A stretch of 64,000 bases of DNA from Pseudomonadota bacterium (GCA_029561145.1 JAKQJM010000061.1:62001-126000); one strand, 5' to 3'. Counted from the first letter of the stretch, positions 1 through 8,902 are shown. Notes: generated from the sequence alone by a model not told the origin. Translations and numbers: made by a program.

Positions 1-69
1 GCGCACTGTCTGGCCATTCACGATAAGCCGCGTTGAATGCAGGACGAGGCGTGGCGACCGGTCGCTTGC

Positions 70-98
70 TTGGCGCGATCCAGACCATCCGATATGAT
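70..98 (+). promoter_or_regulatory. Sigma-70 promoter of the tRNA-Ala gene
   Basis: TTGGCG at 70-75, a 17-base spacer, then TATGAT at 93-98. The spacing is ideal, and the GC-rich run after the -10 box is typical of stable-RNA promoters. The expected start of transcription is near 105, about 50 bases before the mature tRNA. Confidence 0.75.
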
Positions 99-157
99 CC
101 GGCATCGCGCACGGAATCGGCCCAACCCGATGATGCCTCCGACGCGAGCGATTCAAC

Positions 158-233
158 GGGGCGGTAGCTCAGCTGGGAGAGCGCTGCGTTCGCAATGCAG
201 AGGTCGAGGGTTCGATCCCCTTCCGCTCCACCA
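158..233 (+). tRNA. tRNA-Ala, anticodon CGC
   Basis: A complete 76-base cloverleaf. The seven-pair acceptor stem (one G-U pair) joins 158-164 to 223-229, the discriminator is A230 and CCA is encoded at 231-233. The anticodon loop TTCGCAA carries CGC, which reads the alanine codon GCG, and the T-loop TTCGATC is present. It lies downstream of a consensus promoter and is followed at once by a strong hairpin, so it is probably a single-gene transcription unit. Its 3' half is partly duplicated at 2441-2481. Confidence 0.96.
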
Positions 234-275
234 CCAAACTCAAAAGCCCGGCTTACGCCGGGCTTTTGAGTTTGG
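234..275 (+). terminator. Long perfect hairpin after tRNA-Ala
   Basis: A perfect 19-bp inverted repeat (234-252 with 257-275) closed by a TTAC loop. The 3' arm contains CTTTTGAG rather than a clean T-run, and the core is GCCCGGC/GCCGGGC. It starts at the base after the encoded CCA, so it should terminate the tRNA transcript. It may also act on leftward transcripts leaving the M48 gene. Confidence 0.8.
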
Positions 276-371
276 TGCGGCATCGTCTGGCGCTCATTTC
301 CTGACGAGCTGCATGCGCCACCAAGTTCATCTCCCCCGCTTCGACATATCATGGTTCTGACGGATCGACGA

Positions 372-2261
372 TCACGTGCCATTGGCGTTGCTCGATGGCG
401 CAGTCGACCGAAGCCTGGTGCCGCGAATGAAGCGCAACTTGCGCCGGAAACGGTAGTACTCGCCATCCGTGCATATCACGATGGTCTGGCCGGGAAGAGT
501 GACTTCGCGGTGAATTCGATCACTCACAATTCCGCCCCCTGATCGTCGGACCAGCGAATACCAGGGCTTCAACGAAAAAGCGAGCAGGAACAACGGGTGT
601 TCGGGGAATAGACGTGTGGGCTTTCGTGCAATCCAGATCTTGCGTGCGCCCAGACGCGTGATCTGCTCGTAAAGTCGATTGACCGCATCAGCATCGAGTC
701 CATGAGCAAGCAATTTGTCGCCAAGTCTGATGGTCTGCCGCTCGGAATCGGCCGCATCAAGCAATGCCTGTCGTTCCGCTGCGACGCCATGAGCTGCCTT
801 TGCAAGGTCGACCAACCCGCGCGTGTGGTAGAAATCACGCAAAGCCACATTGCCCGGAACGATAGCCGCTTCGTCCATGGCAATGGCCTTTTCGACCAAT
901 TCGATACCTGATTCATCATCGTCAGCGAGCAACCGTGTGCCGAGCCAGTAGTTGAGTCCGGCGTGATCTGGATCCTGAGCAATCCGATCACCCAGAAGGG
1001 CGACAGCGGCGGCTCGCCCTTCTCCATGGAGTTCTTCCAGATTCGCGTATTCGATGAGCTCGTCCGTAGAACGCGAAGCGTTGTTCCAGAGCTTGCGCTG
1101 GGCCGCAAGACGATTGCGCGCCTCCCAGACTTCCGAATATCGACGGCGCCAGTCCTCACTCACATGAAATTGCCACCGACCATCCAGCTTCCGAATGACC
1201 TGCTCGCGAACCGGGCCAAGCAAATAGTCGGCGCTTGAGCCTTCGGCCGGGCGCTTGAAACAGGCGCTTCCACCAATCGCACGCAAACGGTCGGCCAAAC
1301 CAGGATGCGTATCCGTCGAATCTGCCGGTTGCGCCAGGATCTCACCCATCCAGATCTCGACATCACGATCGTCGAGCTCACGATTGACCGCTTCGCCAAG
1401 CGCAGCATGTGGCGCAAACGAGGGTTGAGGCATCGTGTCCGCTTTCGCGTAGACGCCCGGCCAGTACTTGGCGCCGAGATAACGCCCAACCACCGCAGTA
1501 GTCGTGAGCGCTTCGGCCAATTGGTTCACCGAAGTCACGCGAGCAGCCACCGCATCGGCCTCAAATTCGTTGGCCCGCGCCAGCGGGAAACTGTACGCAT
1601 TGAATCTCGGCACGTACCAGGTGAAAAAACCTCTGAACAGCGCAAGACCGGCGCTCTGCCTGCGCTCCAACTCATCGAGCAGTTGCGACCAGATCCTGCG
1701 CAAGCGATACAACCAGTTTCCGAAACGCGCGTGCCCTCCCGCGAGATGCCCGAACTCATGGGCAAGAATGGCATCGAGCTGCGTCGGCGACACGCTTTTC
1801 ATCAATGGCATACCGACCAACAGATAGTTGGCATGCCATCCGACGGGTCCAAGTCGCGGGATCTGGACCACGGCCGCATTGAAATCATCCGTTATCACGA
1901 CGCGATGAAAACGGGGAGCGCGCAACTTCTTTCGAAGCACACGAATGCGCTCGAACAATGCCGGCGCCATGCGCCGATCTACGACGTATCCCTGCGGCGC
2001 ATTCATTCTGACCCAGAACGAGCGGGCGACCAACCATGCGAATGGTGCCGTGATCAAAAGCAGCTTCATGCCCAATGCCTTGAAGTAGATCACCGACAGG
2101 GCCGATGCCACCAACAGCAACAGCATCAACACGAACATCAGCAGCAAATAGCCGTATCCAAGCAGGGCGAAGCCAAACACGCGTAGCTTGTACAATTTGG
2201 GATTCAGCCTGGAATACGCTTCCAGACGAGATACCAATTGGTCGAACAGTTCCCGATCCAT
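372..2261 (-). CDS. M48-family membrane zinc metalloprotease with TPR-like C-terminal half
   Basis: A 629-residue protein when started at the ATG at 2261, which has AGAGG about six bases upstream. Longer starts (TTG at 2309, ATG at 2297 or 2279) lack a Shine-Dalgarno match. Two hydrophobic segments lie at roughly residues 28-60 and 65-85. The zinc motif HEFGH follows at about 168-172 and the downstream ligand region NEFEAD fits peptidase M48. The second half is helical and repeat-like (tetratricopeptide-like), ending in a basic tail. M48 enzymes cleave membrane or misfolded proteins, but the substrate here is unknown. It runs toward tRNA-Ala and lies between that tRNA and a partial tRNA copy, a context that can mark an old integration. 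Confidence 0.85.
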   Translation of the reverse strand: MDRELFDQLVSRLEAYSRLNPKLYKLRVFGFALLGYGYLLLMFVLMLLLLVASALSVIYFKALGMKLLLITAPFAWLVARSFWVRMNAPQGYVVDRRMAPALFERIRVLRKKLRAPRFHRVVITDDFNAAVVQIPRLGPVGWHANYLLVGMPLMKSVSPTQLDAILAHEFGHLAGGHARFGNWLYRLRRIWSQLLDELERRQSAGLALFRGFFTWYVPRFNAYSFPLARANEFEADAVAARVTSVNQLAEALTTTAVVGRYLGAKYWPGVYAKADTMPQPSFAPHAALGEAVNRELDDRDVEIWMGEILAQPADSTDTHPGLADRLRAIGGSACFKRPAEGSSADYLLGPVREQVIRKLDGRWQFHVSEDWRRRYSEVWEARNRLAAQRKLWNNASRSTDELIEYANLEELHGEGRAAAVALLGDRIAQDPDHAGLNYWLGTRLLADDDESGIELVEKAIAMDEAAIVPGNVALRDFYHTRGLVDLAKAAHGVAAERQALLDAADSERQTIRLGDKLLAHGLDADAVNRLYEQITRLGARKIWIARKPTRLFPEHPLFLLAFSLKPWYSLVRRSGGGIVSDRIHREVTLPGQTIVICTDGEYYRFRRKLRFIRGTRLRSTAPSSNANGT

Positions 2262-2440
2262 GAATACCTCTTCGGCCATGTGATTGGCATCGGTCATTGT
2301 CGCGAACAACGATCACTTTTTCCATAAACCCGTTGCAAGCCGTCACGTACCGGCTGCGAAGTCGAATACACCGCTGCGCGATCAGACATTGCCTGGCGAA
2401 TTCAGACAGTTGCAGCAGGGCTCGGCGACCCGGACAGGCT

Positions 2441-2481
2441 CAATGCTGAAATCGCGGGTTCGATCCTCATCCGTTCCACCA
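2441..2481 (+). repeat. Partial tRNA-Ala 3'-end copy (possible att remnant)
   Basis: 41 bases align without gaps to the 3' half of the tRNA-Ala gene (193-233): 34 of 41 positions are identical, including the T-loop and the terminal CCA. No matching 5' acceptor strand or D-arm lies upstream, so it is not a functional tRNA. Partial 3' copies of tRNA genes are what site-specific integration into a tRNA leaves behind. The mismatches mean that, if so, the event is old. Confidence 0.6.
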
Positions 2482-2620
2482 GCAAGTGAATCTCGGCAAG
2501 GTCTGGGGCTCCTCTCCCTTCGCCGATGGCTGCATTTGCGAGGCGGTCCGCCGCAGGACTCGGCCTGCAGACCGACGCGCTGGGCCCCTCATTTCAACGA
2601 CATTGCTCGCAATCGGCGCC

Positions 2621-2626
2621 TACAAT
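2621..2626 (+). promoter_or_regulatory. Candidate -10 box of the M28 aminopeptidase gene
   Basis: TACAAT sits about 55 bases before the preferred GTG start at 2682. The corresponding -35 position (CGACAT at 2598-2603) is weak. If used, transcription would start near 2633, which excludes the upstream in-frame ATG codons as translation starts. Confidence 0.35.
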
Positions 2627-2681
2627 GGGCGCTGACTCGATGGATGCGATTGCATCGCCTGACTTTCCGAAAGGAGCGTGC

Positions 2682-4028
2682 GTGCCTGTCCTCCCCGCAC
2701 CAGCGATACCTCCCATGCCCGCAGAGCAAAGCGCGGTCGTCATCGATATCCGCGATGCCGACGTCTGGCAGGTGACGGCGCGCAAGCAGGACGCGCGCGT
2801 GCGCTGGTGGCTCGAACTCGGCGACCAGCTTGTGCTCGTCGGTGATCGGGGTGAAGTGCGCAAGGCTGTTGCGGATCGTGAGGTGCTCGGTGAACTCGTC
2901 GATCTTGATCGCGCGCACCTGCGCCTGCACGCGATTGGCTGCGTGCGCGAGGCACACGCTCCGGGTCGCGTGATTGCCCGGGGTGGACGCTGGGAACTGC
3001 GTGAACTGTCGATCTCGGAGCTGGCCACACCGCTGCCTTCACTGCACGATGGCCATTCCGACGAGTGGCGCGAAATCGAACCCGACAGCATCATCGCCCG
3101 GCGCTATCGCCCCGACGGCGGACCGGCACCAGCCAATCCGGATATCCAGGCCGTGGTCGACTCTATCGACACGGTGCGCTGGTTTGCCGACCTGACCACG
3201 CTGGCCGCATGGGATCGCTCGAGCTACGGCCCGGAGCTCGCGCAGTCGCGTGCCTGGATCGAGACGCAGTTCAGTGGACTCGGGCTGGCGGTCAGCGCTC
3301 CCGCCTTCACGATGCCCGGCAGCGCTGGCGGCCAGATCAGCGTCAACAACGTGATCGGCACGTGGACCGGCTCACGCTTTCCGGACCAATGGATCGTCGT
3401 CGGCGGTCATTACGATTCGCGCAATTCGAGCCTGTCGTCGATCGTCAACACGCCGGGCGCAGAAGACAATGCCTCGGGCTGCGCGGGCGTGATCGAGCTC
3501 GCGCGCGCACTCGTCGCGGTCGAGCCCGAACGCAGCATCCTCTTCATGTGCTACGCGGGCGAGGAGCAAGGCCTGTACGGCAGCAAGGCTCATGTGCAGG
3601 CGCTGCAGGTATCCGGCGACCTTGCCAAGGTGCGCGCCGTCATCACGATGGACATGATCGGCTACAGCGCCGATACGCATCTGGACGCGCTGTTCGAGAG
3701 CAGTGCGACGTGGAGCGCCTACCTCGACCAGTTCGCCGCCGCGGCAGCGACCTATGTGCCCGACCTGCACGTCACGCTCAGCACCAATCCGTTCGGGTCG
3801 GACCATATCCCCTATCTCAACGCGGGCAAGCGCACCGTGCTCGCCATCGAGTACGACTACGACAGTTACCCTTACTATCACCGCACCACCGATACGCCGG
3901 ATCATGTCGGGCCGAACGCCCAGTCCATGGGCGGCGCGATCCTCAAGACCAGTGCGGCTGTACTGGCCGAACTGGCGGGCGTCAATGACTCGATCTTCCT
4001 CGACGGATTCGAGGACGCGACTCCTTGA
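2682..4028 (+). CDS. M28-family zinc aminopeptidase with C-terminal FxDGFE motif
   Basis: 448 residues from the GTG at 2682, chosen because AAAGGAG lies five bases upstream. ATG codons at 2526, 2625, 2640 and 2715 have no ribosome-binding site. The N-terminal ~110 residues are a domain I do not recognise. The rest is a peptidase M28 catalytic domain with all five dinuclear zinc ligands in context: GGHYDS, AEDNASG, GEEQGLYGS, MDMIGY and HRTTDTPD. Enzymes of this type remove N-terminal amino acids from peptides, usually outside the cytoplasm. No obvious signal peptide is visible, which is odd for the family. The C-terminus reads DSIFLDGFEDATP, a motif shared with other exported proteins in the window. 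A signal peptidase gene follows. Confidence 0.85.
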   Translation: MPVLPAPAIPPMPAEQSAVVIDIRDADVWQVTARKQDARVRWWLELGDQLVLVGDRGEVRKAVADREVLGELVDLDRAHLRLHAIGCVREAHAPGRVIARGGRWELRELSISELATPLPSLHDGHSDEWREIEPDSIIARRYRPDGGPAPANPDIQAVVDSIDTVRWFADLTTLAAWDRSSYGPELAQSRAWIETQFSGLGLAVSAPAFTMPGSAGGQISVNNVIGTWTGSRFPDQWIVVGGHYDSRNSSLSSIVNTPGAEDNASGCAGVIELARALVAVEPERSILFMCYAGEEQGLYGSKAHVQALQVSGDLAKVRAVITMDMIGYSADTHLDALFESSATWSAYLDQFAAAAATYVPDLHVTLSTNPFGSDHIPYLNAGKRTVLAIEYDYDSYPYYHRTTDTPDHVGPNAQSMGGAILKTSAAVLAELAGVNDSIFLDGFEDATP

Positions 4029-4145
4029 GTGCCTGCCCCATCCGGGATGGCGTGGCGGTGGATGCCCGTCCTGCTCGATCCAGTTGAAACTTCCTCCGCC
4101 GGCACGCGGTCAATGCAGCCTATCCCACGCACGAGGTCGATTTCG

Positions 4146-4814
4146 ATGAGGACGTTTCTCAGGAACAATCGCGGACTCCTGGTATTCCTTTTCTGCCTCG
4201 GCTTGTTCCGCACCGCGATCGCCGACTGGAATCCGGTGCCGACCGGCTCGATGCGACCGACCATCCTCGAAGGCGATGTCGTCCTGGTGAACCGCCTCGC
4301 CTACGATCTCAAGATTCCACTGACCGACATCTCGCTGGCGAGACTCGGCGATCCGCAACGCGGCGACATCATCACGTTCAGCTCGCCGAAAGATGGCACG
4401 CGCCTGATCAAGCGGCTCGTTGCGGTCCCCGGCGATGTGGTCGAACTGCGCGACAATGCCCTGCGCATCAATGGCCAGCCCGTGCAGTATTCCAACATGA
4501 CCCTGGTCTCCGAGCCGGTCGGATCGGGGCAATTCGTCGAAGCGACCCGCTACACCGAGAACCTCGATGGCAAGGACCATACGGTCCAGTTCCTTTCCAG
4601 CACAGGTTCACGCAGGGATTTCGGCCCGGTGGTCGTTCCGCCCGACCAGTTCTTCATGATGGGCGACAATCGCGACAACAGCGAAGACTCGCGCTACATC
4701 GGCTTCGTGTCGCGCGATCTCCTGATTGGCCGCGCAGGCCGCATCCTCGTCTCCGCCGATATCAAGAACAACTGGAAACCGCGCTTCGACCGCGTGATCA
4801 GCACCTTGCACTGA
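4146..4814 (+). CDS. lepB: Signal peptidase I (single-span form)
   Basis: 222 residues from the ATG at 4146 (GAGG nine bases upstream). The open frame extends upstream, but those residues are not family-like. One N-terminal membrane segment (about residues 10-25) is followed by the SPase I boxes: PTGSMRP with the nucleophile Ser35, RLIKRLVAVPGD with the general base Lys89, and GDNRDNSEDSR. The Ser-Lys spacing of 54 fits the family. It removes signal peptides from secreted proteins at the periplasmic face of the membrane. The main enterobacterial enzyme has two N-terminal spans and sits by lepA. This one has one span and lies downstream of a peptidase and upstream of two secreted proteins, so it may be a second, more specialised copy. 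Confidence 0.9.
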   Translation: MRTFLRNNRGLLVFLFCLGLFRTAIADWNPVPTGSMRPTILEGDVVLVNRLAYDLKIPLTDISLARLGDPQRGDIITFSSPKDGTRLIKRLVAVPGDVVELRDNALRINGQPVQYSNMTLVSEPVGSGQFVEATRYTENLDGKDHTVQFLSSTGSRRDFGPVVVPPDQFFMMGDNRDNSEDSRYIGFVSRDLLIGRAGRILVSADIKNNWKPRFDRVISTLH

Positions 4815-5087
4815 CACCTCTGTTCCCGCTGCCGCTGCGTGCCGGCACGGCACGGAAAACGGCGGGAATCGCGGATCCCCGGGACGGCGGAACGCAGCCC
4901 GCGCAGCCATCGTGCTTGTCGCAGCGCCGGGATGGCCGTCCAACCGCGACAGGCCGGGGATTTCGTCGCACGGGGATTGCTGACGAAACCGCGGCAGAGT
5001 ACCGGCCCCGGCAGCTGTGACAGCCGGCTCGTTTCGGGTCCTGCGCGAAGCCTAGACTCGCGCGGTCGAAACCACCGGATTCCGCCG

Positions 5088-7358
5088 ATGACCCTGCATC
5101 GCGCCCGTCCCATCGTCTTCGTCGCCGCGCGCCTGCTGCGTTGCGCATTTTGCCTTCTTGTCGCTTTCGCATCGCTGTTCGCGACCGCCGCGCAGGCCGA
5201 GTCGATCTTCCGCTCCGGTTTCGAGTCCCTGCAGGCGGCACCTGTCGTGCAGATCCTGCGCGACGACCATGTCGCGACACTGGAAATGGATTACGACGGC
5301 GAGAACGCCTGGGGCCAGTGGTGGACGATGACCGGTGCGGGCAACGATCCCGCCGGTTTCCTCGTCACCTGGTGGCCAGACGGCCAGCCTGCGCCCCCGA
5401 CCGGGCACCTATCGTCGGCACGCATGATCGAAGGCACCAGCGGATGCCTCGGCGAACATGGCAATGGCCCACAGGCGACCACGGCCACGCGCTGGCTCGT
5501 GACCGGCAACCGGCGCGTGCAGATCCAGCCACTGGACAATGCGTCGCCGTACCAGGTCCGTGTCGAGCGGATCAATTCGCTGGGCGAAATCATCAGCAAT
5601 GCGCGTGTCCTCGCGTTCAATGGTGGCGACAGCTCGCGCGTCGATGCGTTGCGCACGTCCATGACCTACTTCGATGATTTCAACCTGCCGCTCGGTCCGG
5701 CCGATGAGAAATTGTGGAACAATTCCACCGTCACTTCGACCGATGCGCGCTTCAACCTGTTCTTCATCAACGACCAGTTGCATGCGCATTCACTGAATGG
5801 AACGCGTCTCGACAATACCGGTGACAAGTCGCAGACCGCGCAGCGCTTCCGCAAGCCCCTGCGTATCCAGAACGGCGTTCGCCGCCGCATCGTGTTCGAC
5901 ATGGACAGTCCGCTGAGTCCGCGCTCGGTCTGGTATCTCGATCTCAACCCGGTGCGCACCGATGTCACCGGGCACGGCGATTTCTTCGATACCGAAGGGG
6001 CAACCGGATTGCCCGCCGGCATGCTGCGCCTGCGCTCCCAGTTCCAGACCTTCAGCGTCAGCATCATCGGCATGGACGGAGCCTCGCACCAGATCGCCTC
6101 GGTCGACATGGAGGACCTGGGGCGTCAGGCGGTGTCGAATGTGCGTCGTGCCTTCGAGGCGCGCGTCGGCACGGACGGCATCGAGGTGTTGATCGATGGG
6201 CGCAGTGTCATCAATGCGATGTTCACGCCGTACACCCTGCAGGCCGGCGACTACGAGCCGTTGTGGATCGCGTTTGGCTACAACACGCTGAAGGATGCCA
6301 ATCCGTACTACCTCGTGCACTGGGACAACTTCGGTTTTGATGGCCCGGTCGTCGAACCGCGCGAGGTGCACAACTACGTGACGCGAATCGCCGGCACCGA
6401 CTACCAGAAAGCCAGCCGCTGGAACAACGAGTTCCCGACGTTCAACGTGAACGTGCCCGATGACCTGCGTCCTACCGCGAGCGGCGCGACGGCGGAAGCC
6501 TGGCTCGTGCTGACCTACCAGATGGGTGATTACTCCTCGTTCAACCTGATCGCCGGCGACCATGTGACCGTCAACGGCAACACGAACTTCCCGCTGCCGC
6601 AGCGCGGCAACAACAGCGTGCCGAACGTTCCCGAGCTGTTGTCCTGGGCAGTGCCGAGCACGGTCCGCATCAAGCTCGGCGATCTCGTCCGCAATGGCTC
6701 GTCGCCGCTGCTCGTCGGCAACAACAGCTTCCAGTTCTTCGCCGACAATACCGGCATCATCGACGTGCATGTCGAGGCGTTCTATCCGCCCGGCAGCGCA
6801 CCGGCCTACACCCCGCCCGCGAGCATTCACCACTTCCCGCTGCACAGCGAACTGCCGCGGCTCGGACTACCCGCGCGCTTCGAGCAGATCGGCAGCACCC
6901 AGGTCGGCGACGAGCACCTGATCGGCGACGATCCGCCTGCCCGTATCACGGTCGGCGGCAGCGTTCCGCTGACGATGGTGATCGGCAACCACAGCTACGC
7001 GAACTGGGCGCCCGAGCTCATGCTGTTTCCGGTCAACAGCACCGAGGTGTGGAGCACCGGAGGAACCACCGGCATCGCCAAGGTCGAGGTGTTCCTGCGC
7101 GCGGTCGGCAGCGGAACCGGGCCTGGCGACCGGGTCATGCTGATCGATACCGCGCGCGACGTGCCCGCTCCGCAGGGTCGCTACACGCGATCCTTCAATA
7201 CCAGCGGTTTCGCCAATGGCGACTACGAGATCTTCGTCCAAGCGACGTCGCCCTCGGGACTCAAGAGTCATCCGAGTTACGGCAACGAAACCTACCATTG
7301 GGACGCTGCGGATCTGTCCGGGGCCTACTATCCGATCCAGATCCGCATCCAGAACTGA
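5088..7358 (+). CDS. Secreted protein of unknown function, N-terminal FxSGFE motif
   Basis: 756 residues from the ATG at 5088. The first ~32 residues form a Sec signal peptide ending in AAQA. The mature protein begins ESIFRSGFES, a variant of the short motif found at the ends of other exported proteins here. The middle looks beta-rich and concanavalin/laminin-G-like, with phrases such as YFDDFN and HWDNFGFDGP. The last third resembles Ig-like or PKD-like beta domains (for example KVEVFLRAVG). No catalytic motif was recognised. The next gene, five bases downstream, is related (shared WDNxGFDGP), so the two probably arose by duplication and are cotranscribed. A surface or secreted carbohydrate- or protein-binding role is possible but unproven. 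Confidence 0.7.
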   Translation: MTLHRARPIVFVAARLLRCAFCLLVAFASLFATAAQAESIFRSGFESLQAAPVVQILRDDHVATLEMDYDGENAWGQWWTMTGAGNDPAGFLVTWWPDGQPAPPTGHLSSARMIEGTSGCLGEHGNGPQATTATRWLVTGNRRVQIQPLDNASPYQVRVERINSLGEIISNARVLAFNGGDSSRVDALRTSMTYFDDFNLPLGPADEKLWNNSTVTSTDARFNLFFINDQLHAHSLNGTRLDNTGDKSQTAQRFRKPLRIQNGVRRRIVFDMDSPLSPRSVWYLDLNPVRTDVTGHGDFFDTEGATGLPAGMLRLRSQFQTFSVSIIGMDGASHQIASVDMEDLGRQAVSNVRRAFEARVGTDGIEVLIDGRSVINAMFTPYTLQAGDYEPLWIAFGYNTLKDANPYYLVHWDNFGFDGPVVEPREVHNYVTRIAGTDYQKASRWNNEFPTFNVNVPDDLRPTASGATAEAWLVLTYQMGDYSSFNLIAGDHVTVNGNTNFPLPQRGNNSVPNVPELLSWAVPSTVRIKLGDLVRNGSSPLLVGNNSFQFFADNTGIIDVHVEAFYPPGSAPAYTPPASIHHFPLHSELPRLGLPARFEQIGSTQVGDEHLIGDDPPARITVGGSVPLTMVIGNHSYANWAPELMLFPVNSTEVWSTGGTTGIAKVEVFLRAVGSGTGPGDRVMLIDTARDVPAPQGRYTRSFNTSGFANGDYEIFVQATSPSGLKSHPSYGNETYHWDAADLSGAYYPIQIRIQN

Positions 7359-7363
7359 AGCGG

Positions 7364-8902
7364 ATGCAGGCCGTGAAACGTCTGGCATATCGCCGCTGCG
7401 CGGCTTTTCTCGCCGCGCTGCTGACGGCACTGGTGGCCGCGCCGCGACATGCCTTCAGCGAAGCCCGTGCTGCTGGCTGCGGCCTGCCGCAGGCGGCATT
7501 CTGCGAGAACTTCGAGTCCGGGCCCGCTGCGGTTTCGGACCGTGGTCGCGGCAATGAACTGAGCCGTACGCGCTTCAGCGCATCGCGCTATGCGCCTTCG
7601 CTGTCGACCGGCGATGGCGAGACGTTCTGGGCATGGGAAGGCGAGCTCGGCATGATGGACGGCGAACCGGATGTCTGTCGCCCGGGCCTGCCAACGTTCT
7701 TCCTGCCGAGCACCGATACCCTGGTCTGCGAACCGAATGCGACGATCGGAAGCCGCTATCTACTCGGCATCGTCGGTTCGCAGAACTACGGCAGCAACGG
7801 TTACCGGATCCGTCAGCCATTCGATTTCGCGAACCGCACGGGCCGCATCGTGTTCGACGCCGACTTGAGCAACGATCCGATCCTGCTCGGCTATCTCAGC
7901 GTCACGATCGCCGAGGATCCGACGCCGACGCCGAGCTGGGACCTCAATGGCCGCGGCCCGAATCCACGCAACGGCCTGATGATCGTGTTCGTCAGCAGCA
8001 CGATCGACGTGCACGACGTGCGCGACCAGGCGATGACGACGCTATCAGGCCCAGTCAGTACGCCGCCGTCGCAACGCGGCCATCTCTCGCGTGTCGAGTT
8101 GCGCCTGTCGCGGACCGCGCTTGAGGTTCTCACCTCGGAGCCCTCCCCCGATGGCCTGACGTTCGGCGCCGTGGTCAGCCGCAGGAGCGTCACGTTTCCG
8201 CAACCGCTGACATTCACGCGCGGCTACGTGACCCTGGTCGGGCACAACCATGCGACCTGGAAATATGCGATCACCTACGCAGGACTGCCACGCCCGATGC
8301 CTTCATGGAATACCTATTGGGACAACATCGGCTTCGACGGACCGGCCATCACGAACACGCGCGAGTACGAAATCCCCGACGCCGGCATACCCTCGAACGA
8401 AACGACGATCGACGAACATCCACCGGGCACGTTCACGACCGTCCTGCACCACGGGCTCAGTCTCGGCTACACGATCCCGGATGGCGAAAATGCGACGGGC
8501 GCACCGCTGACCTTCAGCAACGTGTCGATGGCGGGCGCCACGCGCGCGCGACTCGTGTTCAACGGTTACTACCAGGGTCACGACAACAACGAGCAGCTGC
8601 GCCTCGGCAATGGACGACTGCGCTACCGGATCAACGATCATCCACGCCACGACCGCGCGTTCACGCCGGGCGAGATCGCGATGCTCGACGAGCCGGGTCA
8701 GACCGGCGGTTTCAACCACTCGTTCGATATCCCGTTGTCGGAACTGCACGATGGCGACAACAGCGTGCGCTTCTCGACCCTCAACATCGAGTCCGGCTAT
8801 CCGAACGCGGTCGTCAACCTCGACCTGCTGATCGACTTCGATCCCGATCCGGTTTTTTTCGACAGCTTCGAACTTCCTGGCCGACAAGACAGTTCGCGCT
8901 GA
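7364..8902 (+). CDS. Secreted protein of unknown function, paralogue of the upstream gene
   Basis: 512 residues from the ATG at 7364, five bases after the previous stop. A signal peptide occupies about the first 36 residues. Near the mature N-terminus comes QAAFCENFESGP, and the C-terminus ends DPVFFDSFELPGRQDSSR, so variants of the recurring F..xF-E motif occur at both ends. The centre shares RIVFDxD and YWDNIGFDGP with the upstream protein and has the look of a lectin-like beta-sandwich. No enzyme motif was seen. Tandem position, shared motifs and nearly abutting reading frames suggest co-expression. Function unknown. Confidence 0.7.
   Translation: MQAVKRLAYRRCAAFLAALLTALVAAPRHAFSEARAAGCGLPQAAFCENFESGPAAVSDRGRGNELSRTRFSASRYAPSLSTGDGETFWAWEGELGMMDGEPDVCRPGLPTFFLPSTDTLVCEPNATIGSRYLLGIVGSQNYGSNGYRIRQPFDFANRTGRIVFDADLSNDPILLGYLSVTIAEDPTPTPSWDLNGRGPNPRNGLMIVFVSSTIDVHDVRDQAMTTLSGPVSTPPSQRGHLSRVELRLSRTALEVLTSEPSPDGLTFGAVVSRRSVTFPQPLTFTRGYVTLVGHNHATWKYAITYAGLPRPMPSWNTYWDNIGFDGPAITNTREYEIPDAGIPSNETTIDEHPPGTFTTVLHHGLSLGYTIPDGENATGAPLTFSNVSMAGATRARLVFNGYYQGHDNNEQLRLGNGRLRYRINDHPRHDRAFTPGEIAMLDEPGQTGGFNHSFDIPLSELHDGDNSVRFSTLNIESGYPNAVVNLDLLIDFDPDPVFFDSFELPGRQDSSR

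Noticed and set aside
37-360. Short open frame running through the tRNA-Ala gene
   Set aside because: It crosses the promoter, the tRNA and its terminator, so it cannot be coding.
2441-2481. A second functional tRNA gene
   Set aside because: Only the 3' half resembles a tRNA; no D-arm or complementary 5' acceptor strand could be found upstream.
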